A stretch of 64,000 nucleotides of DNA. It comes from Nocardia vinacea. GTDB taxonomy: Bacteria; Actinomycetota; Actinomycetes; Mycobacteriales; Mycobacteriaceae. The stretch covers positions 7,688,001-7,752,000 of the forward strand of contig NZ_CP109149.1 in the NCBI RefSeq assembly GCF_035920345.1, written 5' to 3'. A program made the position numbers and the translations under genes. Shown in pieces: positions 36,662-44,440 of the stretch. The number at the start of each line of letters is the position of its first letter. Positions within the stretch are counted from its first letter, which is position 1. Under the pieces are notes generated by a model. The model saw only the letters and a list, made by a program, of their open reading frames with translations. It was not told where the DNA came from and ran no database searches.

Positions 36662-37528
36662 CTACTCGCCGCGCAGCCTGCGGTGGTAGATCTCACGTAC
36701 GGCCGGGTCAGGTTGTGTGAAAGCCTTTGTCGCACCGGTGAATTCGGCAATTACCAGCTGTGCGCGGTAGGGCAGCAGCTGTGCGGATTTGATGATGGCC
36801 GCGAGACGGCGTGGCACGGTCACCAGTGGTTTGTCCTGCTGTACCGATTTCACGATCGCCTGCGCGACATCCTCCGGATTTACCGTGGTCAGCGGCGTAA
36901 TCCAGTTCGGCATATTGGCGCCGGCGGACAGTTCGGTGCGCACGATGCCCGGCAGCACCGCGCCGACGTGCACGCCGTGCTCCTTCATCTCCAGATGCAG
37001 CGCCGAGGTGAAACCGATCACCGCGTGCTTGGTCGCACAGTAGGTGGCCAGACCCGGAAAGCCCTGTGTGCCGGCCAAAGAGGCGATATTGATCAGGTGT
37101 CCGCTGCCGCGGTCCTTGAACCGTTTGACGGCGAGCCGCGAACCGTGGATCACCCCGTTGAGGTTGATGCCGATGATTCGATCGGTCATCGCCTCGTCCT
37201 CGTCGACAAACAGACCGGTCGGCATGATGCCTGCATTGTTGACCAGCACATCCAGCGGGCCGAGTTCGCTGTCCACACTGTCGAGGAAGGCGACGAAGGA
37301 GGCCTTATCCGTGACGTTCAGCGGCAGGCCGACGATTTTGGCATCCGGGTCCGCACCCAACTCCGCCGCCGTCTTGGCCGTCAGTTCCACATCGATATCG
37401 CCGATCGCGACCGCGGCGCCCGCCGCGAGAAATGCCTCGGCGCTCGCACGGCCGATGCCGCGCGCCCCTCCCGTGATCGCGACAACCTTGCCGGTGAGCG
37501 CCCCGTCGCCCTTCGATGTGCTGGACAT
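36662..37528 (-). CDS. short-chain dehydrogenase/reductase
   Basis: NAD(P)-binding Rossmann fold with TGGARGIG near residue 20, NNAGIM, and the catalytic Ser plus YCATKHA near residue 160; 288 residues. Substrate unknown; the C-terminal hydrophobic/basic region resembles mycobacterial SDRs acting on lipids. AGGAGG lies before the ATG at 37528. It is divergent from the Mce-associated-like gene, with a palindromic operator candidate between them. Confidence 0.9.
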   Translation of the reverse strand: MSSTSKGDGALTGKVVAITGGARGIGRASAEAFLAAGAAVAIGDIDVELTAKTAAELGADPDAKIVGLPLNVTDKASFVAFLDSVDSELGPLDVLVNNAGIMPTGLFVDEDEAMTDRIIGINLNGVIHGSRLAVKRFKDRGSGHLINIASLAGTQGFPGLATYCATKHAVIGFTSALHLEMKEHGVHVGAVLPGIVRTELSAGANMPNWITPLTTVNPEDVAQAIVKSVQQDKPLVTVPRRLAAIIKSAQLLPYRAQLVIAEFTGATKAFTQPDPAVREIYHRRLRGE

Positions 37529-37719
37529 ATCCTCGGCCTCCTGCGGTCCTATGAGCTATGGCCGGTCGGCGCGGCGCGCCGTCGGCCGGCATTACCACCA
37601 GTGTCGAGGTTCGCGGCCGGATCGTCGGCGGATTCGGGATCGGGCCCGGGATGTTCCGTCTCGGGTTGGTGCCCCAGCGCCGAGGGCGCTCCGGCCTTCT
37701 CGAACGCTCTCAGTAGCCT

Positions 37720-37735
37720 GTTACTCGCGGGTAAC
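37720..37735. promoter_or_regulatory. palindrome GTTAC-N6-GTAAC, possible TetR operator
   Basis: Inverted repeat in the divergent interval, 34 bases before ATG 37770 and overlapping a TAGCCT box at about 37713-37718. Confidence 0.4.
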
Positions 37736-37769
37736 GCCCGTGACCACCAGACTCACCGGGAGAGGGCGA

Positions 37770-38408
37770 ATGACGGAACGGATCGACGGCACCGCATCGG
37801 GCGGGGACGACTCCGGCGCGGAGCTGGGTAGCACTGCCGAGGCGAAGGCGTCCGATACGCAGATCGACAAGTCCGGACGGCAGTCGGGAACCGTGTCGAT
37901 TCGCATCTCCACCGTGGTCCTCGGCGCGGTAATCGGCGCATTGGTAATCGCGGTCGCCGTGCTGGGCGGGTTTCTCGTCTCGGCCCGCGGTGATCTTGCT
38001 GATCGAAACGACCGGGCGGCCGCGGATAAGAAGGCCGAGCAGGTGGCCACCGAATACGCGGTCGGCGCGGCCACCGTCAATTACCAGGACATCCCGTCAT
38101 GGGTGGCCAAGCTGAAGGCGAATACCGTTCCGCAGCTGGCGAATAAGTTCGATGCGACCGCGCCCAAGCTCGAACAGATTCTGGTTCCGTTGAAGTGGAC
38201 CTCCACCGCCGCGCCGATTACCGCAAAGGTGATGTCGGAGCAAGGCGGTATCTACAAAGTCGATGTGTTCGTAAATGTGAGTTCGACGAATGCGCAGAGT
38301 CCGGAAGGCGCGCAGACAACGGTGACCTACAACGTCACGCTGGATAAGAACTCGGATTGGAAGATCACCGATGTGGGCGGTGTCGACGGCGCACTGCCGG
38401 TGAAGTAG
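37770..38408 (+). CDS. Mce-associated-like single-pass membrane protein
   Basis: A 212-residue protein: a polar cytosolic N-terminus of about 45 residues, one helix (VVLGAVIGALVIAVAVLGGF), then an extracytoplasmic domain with a cystatin/NTF2-like strand pattern (ATEYAVGAATVNYQDIPSW). This layout matches the accessory 'Mce-associated membrane protein' family of mycobacteria and nocardiae, but no mce operon is nearby. ATG 37770 follows GGGAGAGGG. Confidence 0.7.
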   Translation: MTERIDGTASGGDDSGAELGSTAEAKASDTQIDKSGRQSGTVSIRISTVVLGAVIGALVIAVAVLGGFLVSARGDLADRNDRAAADKKAEQVATEYAVGAATVNYQDIPSWVAKLKANTVPQLANKFDATAPKLEQILVPLKWTSTAAPITAKVMSEQGGIYKVDVFVNVSSTNAQSPEGAQTTVTYNVTLDKNSDWKITDVGGVDGALPVK

Positions 38409-38471
38409 CGCCGCAAGGAGTTTCGGCGGTTGAAGCTATAAGTTCGCCACTGAGATCGGCGTTGCCGAAAA

Positions 38472-38513
38472 TAAGCGCGCCGCCGCCGGAGAAATCCGGC
38501 GGCGGCGCGCTTA
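38472..38513. terminator. bidirectional terminator
   Basis: A perfect 19-bp stem (38472-38490 with 38495-38513) with a GAAA loop between the convergent genes. Confidence 0.9.
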
Positions 38514-38529
38514 CGTTTGTGAGTCGAGA

Positions 38530-39495
38530 TCAGCCGGCGGCGACCCCGGCGAGCTCGCGCTTCTTGGCCTCACGGGCGAGCATGCGGTCGCGCTGCTCTT
38601 CGAACTTGACGACGTCCTGACTCAGCTTCTCCAGGAACAGGCCGAGCCGTTCGCGCACGGCCTCGCCGCGTGCGGTGAAATCGGTGCGTTCGAAGATGTC
38701 CCACTTCTTCAGCACGGGCTGCACCACATCTTCGAGGTGCTGGCGCAGATCGTAGATGCCGTGCTTGGCCATCAGTACCCCGTTGCGGCGGAAGTTGGGC
38801 ATACCGGCGCCGGGCATCTGGAAGTTCTCCAGGATCAGTGTGATCGCCTCGAGCGCCTGGTCCGGGGACAGATCCAGGGCCGCGCCGCACATGTTGCGGT
38901 AGAAGATCATGTGCAAGTTCTCGTCGGCGGCGACGCGCTGCAGCATCCGATCGGCGATCGGGTCGTCGCAGACCCGGCCGGTATTGCGGTGGCTGACCCG
39001 GGTGGCCAGCTCCTGGAAGGTCACGTACGCGACCGAGTGCAAGAAGCCGGCATCGGCCTCGGTCGGCGAAGCGAATCCGTTGGTCATGTGGATCATGCGC
39101 GCCTCTTCGAGCGCCACGGGATCGACGCCACGAGTCACCACGAGGTAGTCGCGCATGACGATGCCGTGGCGGTTCTCCTCGGCGGTCCAGCGACCCACCC
39201 AGGTGCCCCAGGCGCCGTCCTGTGAGAAGTTCTCGGCGATCTCGCGGTGGTAGGAGGGCAGATTGTCTTCGGTGAGCAGGTTCGTGATCATGGCCGCCTT
39301 CGCGACCTCGTTCAGTCGGGACTGCTCCGGGTCCCAGTCCACCCCGCCGAGTGCCGCGAAGTTGCGGCCCTCATCCCACGGGACATAGTCGTGCGGATGC
39401 CATTCCTTTGCCAGGGAGAGGTGCCGGTTGACGTTTTCTTCGGCAACCGGCTCCAACTCCGTGAGCAGCTCGAGTTGAGTCAGATCCCTTGCCAT
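38530..39495 (-). CDS. desA: acyl-ACP desaturase, DesA type
   Basis: Soluble ferritin-like di-iron desaturase that inserts a double bond into acyl-ACP; the M. tuberculosis relatives DesA1/DesA2 serve mycolic acid synthesis. Iron ligands are seen as TEDNLPSYH, EENRHG near residue 107 and DENLHMIF near residue 192. From ATG 39495 it is 321 residues with an AAGGG site upstream; ATG 39510 is an alternative. Positional equivalent of desA1 (Rv0824c). Confidence 0.92.
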   Translation of the reverse strand: MARDLTQLELLTELEPVAEENVNRHLSLAKEWHPHDYVPWDEGRNFAALGGVDWDPEQSRLNEVAKAAMITNLLTEDNLPSYHREIAENFSQDGAWGTWVGRWTAEENRHGIVMRDYLVVTRGVDPVALEEARMIHMTNGFASPTEADAGFLHSVAYVTFQELATRVSHRNTGRVCDDPIADRMLQRVAADENLHMIFYRNMCGAALDLSPDQALEAITLILENFQMPGAGMPNFRRNGVLMAKHGIYDLRQHLEDVVQPVLKKWDIFERTDFTARGEAVRERLGLFLEKLSQDVVKFEEQRDRMLAREAKKRELAGVAAG

Positions 39496-39564
39496 ATACA
39501 AGCCCTTCATGTGTGTGCTCTTGCTGGTCAGTCCCCCGGGTAGACCGTGTGCCGATGCGGCCAT

Positions 39565-39583
39565 ACCTTACGGCACCGTAGGT
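39565..39583. promoter_or_regulatory. palindrome in the desA promoter
   Basis: TACGG-CA-CCGTA flanked by ACC and GGT halves, overlapping a minus-strand TAAGGT box, 70 bases upstream of desA. Suits a TetR-type lipid regulator such as mycobacterial MadR (inference). Confidence 0.5.
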
Positions 39584-39729
39584 GTGATGCGAAACGCATC
39601 TGGCCGACAAATGAGGCCTCGTGATAGAGGTCATACGCCGACGTCGGCGCTCGACAACCACACCGAGTGTAGGGGCTCGGCCCGCAGCATGGGGTTTATC
39701 GCTACGGGCCGAGAGTCGTTAGCCCGGCG

Positions 39730-40191
39730 TGCTGTAACGCACAAAGCCGCTGGTGTCGCCGCCGCGATCGTTGCGCGTTCGCCGACGAAAAGTCCGCGAG
39801 TGCACCACCTGCGTTCCCTGCCAACGCTTCTCTGATCGCACCGTCGATGCCGATGTTCTTGCCGCTGCTGCCGAGCAGACCGTCGAGTATGTGTCCGATG
39901 CCGGCGCCGGACCGCGTCTGTGGTGCGCGCCACTGCCCAGCCGCTCGGCCGGATAGCCATCGCGATCGGAGGCGGCATCGGTGACCAGATCATTGCCCTT
40001 CGTCGCGCCGAGCGGCAATCCAGCGCGCCCACCAATGAAGCCGCGCCCTCGGGCTCCGTCGCCCCGGGCGGTAATCAACCGAGCAATGTCGGCAATGCCG
40101 CCTTCGTATCGGTGGCCTGGTCGACTTATCGGCGATCTGTCCGATGGGAACCTGAGAAAGCCGATCGTCGAGCGAAGTCATCGGCTTCACC
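39730..40191 (-). pseudogene. decayed DUF937 (YidB-like) gene
   Basis: Read on the minus strand in shifting frames, this stretch keeps recognisable pieces of a DUF937 protein: SLDDRLSQVPIGQIADK near 40180; TKAALPTLLG followed by an in-frame TGA and then EPEGAASLVGALD near 40020-40090; NDLVTDA and PPPIAMAI near 39950-40000; and ILDGLLGSSGKNIGIDGA with GNAGGALADF near 39780-39900. At least two frameshifts and one stop separate them. No intact frame links these, so the gene appears dead. Confidence 0.65.
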
Positions 40192-40313
40192 TGTTGCCGA
40201 GGGGTGCCTGGGTGTGCGGCCTACGGTATGGAAAAGCCCGCCGCGGATTGTGGTGTTTCATGGCCGCAGCCGATGCGCGTCCACGACTGCGTGCGGTCCG
40301 GAAATATGACTCG

Positions 40314-40339
40314 GGCGTCCGGTATAGAAACCGGACGCC
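40314..40339 (-). terminator. terminator after tRNA-Lys
   Basis: GGCGTCCGGT (40314-40323) pairs with ACCGGACGCC (40330-40339), nine bases after the tRNA end on the minus strand; GTCATATTT follows. Confidence 0.65.
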
Positions 40340-40348
40340 TGAGTAAGG

Positions 40349-40421
40349 TGCCCCCAGTAGGGCTCGAACCTACGACCTGCGGATTAAAAGTCCGTAGCTC
40401 TACCAACTGAGCTATAGGGGC
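40349..40421 (-). tRNA. tRNA-Lys (anticodon TTT)
   Basis: Seven-base acceptor stem (GCCCCTA with TGGGGGC), D-loop AGCTCAGTTGGTAGAGC, anticodon loop CTTTTAA, T arm GGTTCGAGCC. 73 nt, CCA not encoded. Confidence 0.95.
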
Positions 40422-41135
40422 GCGGATGGACAGTGTAGTGGGCCAGGCGCGGATCGGGTAACCGGGGGCGGGGGCGCGTCGGCTGGGAGCGTGGATCGGT
40501 TCGCTCGGGGTTGTCGGGTGCCGGTGCCGAGTCGTGCTGGCGCGCCAGGTAACACGATGCGTGCGGGTAGCGATGCTGCCGGTAAACATTTGGTACCCAG
40601 CTTTGTTCATTCCTACCGAGCCGGGCTACCATCCAATCATGTTGCGTACCAATATCTTTGGATTTGCAGGGGGTGTAGGGCCAGTGTGCGGGGGGACGCA
40701 GCGAGGCGGCTGGCCGGTGTCGCGCGGTCGGCGCCGCGGCGACCGGGCCGCTGGTCGACTCGGGTGAACAGTGCTGCAACGCTGTCGAATTCGGAAATCC
40801 GAGGCATCACTTTGTTCGATTGCGTGAAGTTTGCTGTAACAGATATCCGGATGTTTGGGCCGCTGGAGTCTTCGGTTTGCCGCGTGTCGGATGGTGTTTC
40901 CAGGTACGGTGACGACTTGGTGAATTACGGAAGAATCGCCGACTTACCCGGCGATCCGGAATTCGGCTTATCGTTGGTGTGCCCGAACGTGTCGCGGCTG
41001 GTTCGGCCGATCGCGACTTCCTACGAGTCGACGCCGGGGGAGGCAGATCCGAGACGAAGTTATGCCCAGGTGCGCACCCCCTGCGGCGCACCTGGGCAAA
41101 GAAACTATACCAGCTGGTGTGTTTCAGGATTTTCG
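40422..41135. other. gene-poor interval between tRNA-Lys and the TetR gene
   Basis: About 700 bases with no convincing gene. Local base composition varies and some stretches (around 40800-40830) are more AT-rich than the surrounding genes. An open frame at 40491-41159 on the plus strand has no recognisable domain and uneven composition. May be remnant DNA. Confidence 0.5.
41063..41098. repeat. 13-bp inverted repeat
   Basis: TGCCCAGGTGCGC (41063-41075) pairs perfectly with GCGCACCTGGGCA (41086-41098). No T tract on either side. Confidence 0.6.
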
Positions 41136-41158
41136 CAAGTTTTCGTACCGAAAGTTTG
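41136..41158. promoter_or_regulatory. ARE-like palindrome upstream of the TetR gene
   Basis: CAAGTTTTCG-TAC-CGAAAGTTTG, eight of ten positions symmetrical. Similar in size to operators of butyrolactone receptors, which usually repress their own genes. Confidence 0.45.
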
Positions 41159-41272
41159 AAACGGGGCGAAATCCCGATTTGAAGTATTGATAAAACTCAT
41201 AATTTCGCGCCAAGGGTCCGTTCTTTTGGGGGCACCTATTGGCGACGAGTAGGCTTCGGAGGCGTTTCGAGC

Positions 41273-41938
41273 ATGGCACGGCAGCAAGAGCGGGCCCGCC
41301 GGACACGCGCGGCGATAATCAGGTCCGCCGCCGTTGAGTTCGGGAAGAGCGGCTATGCCGCTGCATCGCTCAACCGCATATTGGAAGGTTCACGCGCCAC
41401 CAAGGGCGCCATGTACTTTCATTTCGATTCCAAGGAAGATCTCGCACGCGCGGTACTCGAGACCGCGGTCGACCGATACCGCACATCGGCCGAGCGTTGG
41501 CTTGCCAGAACGGATCTCGGTCCACTCGACGTCCTGCACGGGATGGTCGACGAGGTGGCATTGCGACTCGAGCACGACATCATCGTGCAGGCTGAATTCC
41601 GGTTGATCATCGAACCGGACTTCTATCGCGATGTGCAGACCGGCGGCGGTCGAATAGTCGGCCGCGCCACCAGAGTGCTCGCGGTTCGCGCCATCGATCA
41701 GGGCCAGCTGCGCGCCGACGCCGACCCGGACCGCTTCACCCGCACCATCTCTGCCGCCCTGGCCGGCCAGCGCTATCTGATCGACATCCTCGGCAACGGG
41801 GTCGATCTGCGTACCCGGTTCCAGGAGGCGCTCGAAGTCGTGGTCGAGGCGATGGCCACGCCCGAATGGGCCGAGAAGTTCCGCAACGACGGCTGGCGCG
41901 CACAGGCTCGACTCGAAGAGCTCGGTTTGGGAGCCTGA
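41273..41938 (+). CDS. TetR-family regulator, ScbR/ArpA-like receptor
   Basis: DNA-binding HTH in residues 10-55 (MARQQERARRTRAAI; GYAAASLNRILEGS; KGAMYFHFDSKEDLA), followed by an all-helical ligand domain; 221 residues. The N-terminus and the YFHFDSKEDLA turn are typical of gamma-butyrolactone autoregulator receptors. No AfsA-like synthase gene is in the window, so the ligand and target are unknown. The gene lies between tRNA-Lys and the Glu-Asp-Phe tRNA cluster. Confidence 0.82.
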   Translation: MARQQERARRTRAAIIRSAAVEFGKSGYAAASLNRILEGSRATKGAMYFHFDSKEDLARAVLETAVDRYRTSAERWLARTDLGPLDVLHGMVDEVALRLEHDIIVQAEFRLIIEPDFYRDVQTGGGRIVGRATRVLAVRAIDQGQLRADADPDRFTRTISAALAGQRYLIDILGNGVDLRTRFQEALEVVVEAMATPEWAEKFRNDGWRAQARLEELGLGA

Positions 41939-42031
41939 ACAGCCGATTTGGGAAACACGGCCGGTCTGTCATAAGCTATCCCAGCTCCCAACGGACAGCC
42001 GTTGAAGCCGGTCCGGAGAAATCCGGGGCGA

Positions 42032-42104
42032 GCCCCCTTCGTCTAGCGGCCTAGGACGCCGCCCTTTCAAGGCGGTAGCGCGGGTTCGAATCCCGTAGGG
42101 GGTA
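42032..42104 (+). tRNA. tRNA-Glu (anticodon TTC)
   Basis: Acceptor GCCCCCT with AGGGGGT, anticodon loop CTTTCAA, T arm GGTTCGAATCC. 73 nt, CCA not encoded. Confidence 0.95.
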
Positions 42105-42132
42105 CGGTCTTCGGATCGTTGGAAGCACGCAA

Positions 42133-42206
42133 GGCCCTGTGGCGCAGTTGGTTAGCGCGCCGCCCTGTCACGGCGGAGGTCGCGGGTTCGAGTCCCGTCA
42201 GGGTCG
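42133..42206 (+). tRNA. tRNA-Asp (anticodon GTC)
   Basis: Acceptor GGCCCTG with CAGGGTC, anticodon loop CTGTCAC, T arm GGTTCGAGTCC. 74 nt, CCA not encoded. Confidence 0.95.
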
Positions 42207-42265
42207 CAAAGTAAGCGCCGGAGCAATCCGGCGTTTCGCGTATGGCATTCACCACGGGTGCCTGC

Positions 42266-42342
42266 GGCCAGGTAGCTCAGTTGGTACGAGCGTCCGCCTG
42301 AAAAGCGGAAGGTCGCCGGTTCGATCCCGGCCCTGGCCACCA
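42266..42342 (+). tRNA. tRNA-Phe (anticodon GAA)
   Basis: Acceptor GGCCAGG with CCTGGCC, anticodon loop CTGAAAA, T arm GGTTCGATCC, discriminator A and an encoded CCA (42340-42342), unlike the other three tRNAs here. Confidence 0.95.
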
Positions 42343-42343
42343 A

Positions 42344-42378
42344 ATCCCCTCGACATAAAGCCTGGTCGGGGGGATTTT
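42344..42378 (+). terminator. terminator of the tRNA cluster
   Basis: ATCCCCTCGAC (42344-42354) pairs with GTCGGGGGGAT (42365-42375), then TTTT. Classical form. Confidence 0.85.
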
Positions 42379-42500
42379 CGCGTTCATACCTCGCTAGGGC
42401 TGGCTATCGTCGACCGGGGTTGACTGTAGAGAACCGGGGCTCGCCCGCTGCCGGACGTCGCGCAGTAGTTCGTGCCCAGGTCGAGGCTAGGATTGAACAG

Positions 42501-42743
42501 ATGAAAGCCTGGCCTGTGTGGACGGGAGGCGGCATCGGCGCATTCGTGGGTGCAATCTTGACGTTCCCGTTTGCCGTGTACGTGTTCAGCGCCGGCAGGG
42601 TGGTGCTATCGAGCATCATCGTCGGGGGGAGCGTATCTCTGGCCGGTGTCGCCATCGGTGGGAGCTTCGGGGCTGCGGTCGTGTACGCGGTCTCTGCTGA
42701 TCGCCGGAACGGCGGCTATCGCTGTCGTGACGGAGAAACGTAG
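42501..42743 (+). CDS. small two-helix membrane protein, hypothetical
   Basis: Eighty residues with two hydrophobic stretches (GAFVGAILTFPFAVYVF and VSLAGVAIGGSFGAAVVYA) and a short charged tail. Unrecognised. ATG 42501 is chosen because the longer frame from about 42420 adds an Arg-rich stretch that would overlap the tRNA terminator region without a better start signal. Confidence 0.45.
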   Translation: MKAWPVWTGGGIGAFVGAILTFPFAVYVFSAGRVVLSSIIVGGSVSLAGVAIGGSFGAAVVYAVSADRRNGGYRCRDGET

Positions 42744-42895
42744 AACCCAGTCGGCTGGCTGGGGATGGAAGTGCAGTTCGGGCTTTGGGCCGTGGGAGGT
42801 AAGGCGGGCTCTCGCCCCGAACCCCCAGTCCTTCCGTCGGGCCGTCCAGGTGGAAATTGGGGGTCTGTTGATCATGGTGGTGGGATGCTGGGGGG

Positions 42896-43081
42896 ATGGC
42901 GGAGAAGTGGTATTACTGCTTGAAGCATCAGCGGGCCGAGAGTGGGAAGCAGTGTTGGTTCCGGGATCGGATGGGGCCGTATCCGGATCGGGCTACTGCT
43001 GAGCGGGCATTGGAGATCGTGCATGCGCGCAATGCTCGTGAGGATGCTCGGGAGCGGGATTGGCGCGATGGGGAGAAGTGA
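42896..43081 (+). CDS. conserved small actinobacterial protein
   Basis: A 61-residue protein starting MAEKWYYCLKHQRAE, with a second Cys in GKQCWFRDRMGPY and a helical charged C-terminus. I recognise the pattern (YYCLKH, GPY, AERAL) as a small family widespread in actinomycetes, sometimes mislabelled methionine aminopeptidase; function unknown. The two cysteines and His could bind a metal. ATG follows a run of G's. Confidence 0.7.
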   Translation: MAEKWYYCLKHQRAESGKQCWFRDRMGPYPDRATAERALEIVHARNAREDARERDWRDGEK

Positions 43082-43321
43082 GGGCGCGCCAGGGGTGGTG
43101 TGCGGCAACTGATTTCGATGTGAATCCGGGGGTGGTCGGCGGGGTGGGTGACGCGATTTGCGAGCTAGTCGGCATGTCGCGGGTATTCGGGTGGCGTCGG
43201 GAGCGTGCGGGCGCTCAGGTGGTCTTCAGTTCGATCAAGTACGGTTCTTGGCAATCAGACGAGTGCTCCGGGTCCTGTCGTGGGTCTGCGGGCTGGAACA
43301 GGTGAGCAGGGAGGGCGACCC

Positions 43322-44041
43322 TTGAGGGTTACCGTTGTTGTGCCGACCTACAACGAGCGGGAGAATCTGCCGGTTGCGGTGGAGCGGCTGACGGCGCTGT
43401 CGGTGCCCGATCTGCATGTGCTCGTGGTGGATGACAATTCGCCGGACGGGACCGGTGAGATCGCCGACAAGCTGGCGGCCGAGCTGCCGAATGTCGTCGG
43501 CGTGCTGCACCGCACCGAAAAGGACGGATTGGGCCGCGCGTACGTGGCAGGGATCACCCGGGCACTGGAAGAGGGCGCCGATGTGGTGATCCAGATGGAC
43601 GCCGACCTGTCGCATCCTGCTGAGGTCATTCCGGCCATGCTGGAGAAGCTGGACACCACCGATGCCGGGGTCGTGCTCGGGTCCCGCTACGTGCCCGGCG
43701 GGTCCACCGCCGAGGAGTGGAAGTGGTACCGCAAGGCGCTGTCCGCCTGGGCCAACTTCTACGTGAACCTGATCCTGCGACTGGCCGTCAAGGACGCGAC
43801 CGCCGGATTCAAAGCATGGGAGGCCGATACGCTGCGCGCCATCGACGTGGCGTCGATCCGCAGCAACGGGTACTCGTTCCAGGTCGAGATGAACTACCGC
43901 ACCGTCAAGAAGGGCATCACGATCGCCGAGGTGCCGATCCGGTTCGAGGAGCGCACCCTCGGCGCCTCCAAGATGAGCCTCAAGGTGCAACTGGAATCCG
44001 CGTTGATGCCGTGGAAGCTGCTGTTCGGCCGCTCGGTCTGA
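43322..44041 (+). CDS. ppm: polyprenol monophosphomannose synthase, GT2 family
   Basis: Transfers mannose from GDP-mannose to polyprenyl phosphate, the donor for lipomannan and lipoarabinomannan assembly. Single GT2 catalytic domain: VVVPTYNERENL at the N-terminus, VDDNSPDGT, and the DXD-type QMDADLSHP near residue 95. 239 residues, like the catalytic half of mycobacterial Ppm1; the acyltransferase half is not fused here. TTG 43322 has AGGGAGGG six bases upstream. Confidence 0.92.
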   Translation: MRVTVVVPTYNERENLPVAVERLTALSVPDLHVLVVDDNSPDGTGEIADKLAAELPNVVGVLHRTEKDGLGRAYVAGITRALEEGADVVIQMDADLSHPAEVIPAMLEKLDTTDAGVVLGSRYVPGGSTAEEWKWYRKALSAWANFYVNLILRLAVKDATAGFKAWEADTLRAIDVASIRSNGYSFQVEMNYRTVKKGITIAEVPIRFEERTLGASKMSLKVQLESALMPWKLLFGRSV

Positions 44042-44058
44042 CACACCCGACGACGACC

Positions 44059-44390
44059 GGGCACCCCGTCCGCCAAGTAACGGGGCACTCATTCGTCAGC
44101 CGGACATCCCGTCCGGCAACCAACCGGGCACCGTCCGTCAGCCGGAAATCCCGTTCACCCCAGCAGGGCACCCTGCCCACCAACTAACCGGGTATCCGTT
44201 CGCCGGGCGGGCATCCTGTCTGCCATGTAGCTGGGTATCCGTTCGCCGGGCGGGCATCCTGTCTGCCATGTAGCTGGGTATCCGTTCGCCGGGCGGGCAT
44301 CCTGTCTGCCATGTAGCTGGGTATCCGTTCGCCGGGCGGGCATCCTGTCTGCCATGTAGCTGGGTATCCGTTCGCCAGCCGGGCATCCGG
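44059..44390. repeat. 43-bp intergenic tandem repeat array
   Basis: Four essentially identical 43-bp units begin at 44190, 44233, 44276 and 44319, with a partial, diverged unit from 44362. Older degenerate copies (44059, 44083, 44126, 44166) precede them. 43 is not a multiple of three and both neighbours end here, so the array is noncoding. The unit reads GGGTATCCGTTCGCCGGGCG and continues with GGCATCCTGTCTGCCATGTA and GCT. Possibly a variable-number marker. Confidence 0.95.
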
Positions 44391-44440
44391 TAGTACGGAG
44401 CACCCTGCGTACTGGGTGCGTGTGAATGTGCCCGGCGGCG

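Noticed and set aside
41063..41098. Intrinsic terminator before the TetR gene
   Set aside because: The stem is perfect, but neither side has a T tract and no gene clearly ends there; kept only as an inverted repeat.
40491..41159. 222-codon open frame on the plus strand
   Set aside because: No domain, patchy composition, no ribosome site, and it overlaps the palindrome upstream of the TetR gene.
44059..44390. CRISPR array
   Set aside because: Repeats are directly adjacent with no unique spacers, and no cas genes are nearby.
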